A DNA stretch of 64,000 nt from Spongilla lacustris. Taxonomy: Eukaryota > Porifera > Demospongiae > Spongillida > Spongillidae. Made by a program: the position numbers and the translations under genes. The notes beneath the pieces were generated by a model that was not told where the DNA came from, did no database searches, and was given only the letters and a program-made list of their open reading frames with translations. Numbering within the stretch: the stretch's first letter is position 1; the number at the start of each line of letters is the position of its first letter. Below are positions 63,541 through 64,000 of the stretch, in pieces. Location of the stretch: positions 3,591,720-3,655,719 of the forward strand of contig OX442433.1 in NCBI GenBank assembly GCA_949361645.1. Reading direction: 5' to 3'.

Positions 63541-63652
63541 TGTGGGTGTGACATGACCAGAGGTGTGGGTGCGACATGACCAGAGGTGCGGGTGTGACAT
63601 GACCAGAGGTGTGGGTGTGACATGATCAGAGGTGTGTGTGTGATATGTGAGT
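63541..63652. repeat. 23-bp minisatellite, about 5 copies
   Basis: Unit TGTGGGTGTGACATGACC plus AGAGG, starting at 63541, 63564, 63587, 63610 and 63633. Confidence 0.95.
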
Positions 63653-63660
63653 GTTAGGCG

Positions 63661-63963
63661 TTACACATGACAAACCACCCACACTACTTTCACATCCAGC
63701 TGTTTGGTGCCTGTGTGAGCACTGTCTGTTCCCACCTCCTCTCCAGGGACAGCTGCTTCCATGCCCTTCTTCTTGATCCTGTTCCTCAGCCTGTGTTGCA
63801 TGTGTTGGAGCACTGCCCTTGTGTGCACCTCTCTCACACCCTCACTAGAGGTGGCATCCGATGATGGGGGTGGAGCCTTAAGGCGAATACCAGATGGTGG
63901 GGGTGGAGGAGGTGGAGGAGGAGGTGGAGGAGGTGGTGGTAGTAGACTAGGCGCTTGACCAGC
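63661..63963 (-). CDS. Putative proline-rich exon at the window edge
   Basis: A minus-strand stretch after an acceptor (CTCTCAG) encodes APSLL, a run of 15 prolines, GIRLKAPPPSSDATSS, a helix LQHMQHRLRNRIKKKG and a tail to a stop at 63661. Poly-proline followed by a basic helix occurs in many actin-linked proteins, but no domain is identifiable. Upstream exons would lie beyond the window. Confidence 0.35.
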   Translation of the reverse strand, partial: AGQAPSLLPPPPPPPPPPPPPPPSGIRLKAPPPSSDATSSEGVREVHTRAVLQHMQHRLRNRIKKKGMEAAVPGEEVGTDSAHTGTKQLDVKVVWVVCHV

Positions 63964-64000
63964 TGAGAGGATAATAAAAATCAACGAACAGAACGAATTG

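Overview
The window is eukaryotic. Genes are split by short GT..AG introns of roughly 55-100 bp, and I see no bacterial operon structure. A Frizzled-type receptor, a CNOT1 fragment and a Rab-type exon indicate an animal. The compact introns, the many TACATGTA-type palindromes and the mix of transposons suggest a sponge or another early-branching metazoan; that is an inference, not a demonstration. Real host genes are few. They lie mostly in the left third: a Rab-like first exon (3.9-4.05 kb, minus), a decayed CNOT1 fragment (5.2-6.7 kb, minus), a C2H2 zinc-finger gene (11.4-12.8 kb, plus) and a Frizzled-like 7TM receptor (19.6-23.6 kb, minus). The rest is mainly mobile DNA and simple repeats.

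The main result is a nested stack of transposons from 24.2 to about 56.3 kb. A Ty3/gypsy element (minus strand) has its 3' LTR and integrase at 24.2-25.9 kb and its zinc knuckle and protease at 55.5-56.2 kb. It is split by a PGBD-type (DDE_Tnp_1_7) element with ends at 25887 and 55500. The first intron of that element's transposase gene is split in turn by a 27-kb element, called X here (27946-54940), with 42-bp inverted ends, an ATT target duplication and a C-rich minisatellite array just inside each end. X carries two large DNA transposons. One is a 6195-bp CACTA-like element (30499-36693) with a tnp2-type transposase and a divergent BEN-domain gene. The other is a 13277-bp IS3EU-like element (37980-51256) with about 570-620-bp inverted ends and a perfect 6-bp target duplication, GATAAC. 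It carries an apparently intact five-exon integrase gene and a divergent three-exon RING-finger gene. Remnants of an RT/endonuclease retroelement lie inside it, and one of these is split again by a 1158-bp inverted-repeat element.

Both large DNA transposons have the same layout: a transposase on the plus strand and a companion gene on the minus strand, starting back to back over a short shared promoter (71 bp in the CACTA-like element, 318 bp in the IS3EU-like one). In the CACTA-like element the companion gene contains a tandem array of duplicated exons; most copies keep the reading frame, one carries a stop and one a frameshift. Several exon chains were checked by splice phase: the integrase, RING and BEN genes join without breaks, whereas the tnp2, PGBD and Tc1-type transposases carry frameshifts or lost catalytic residues.

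Outside the stack are a hAT-type element (8-bp duplication GCTGGCTC), a Tc1/mariner-like element with inverted ends near 460-485 bp, several small inverted-repeat elements with TA or TTAA duplications, a second Ty3/gypsy element on the plus strand with a candidate LTR and primer-binding site (59-61.3 kb), and a possible proline-rich exon at the right edge.
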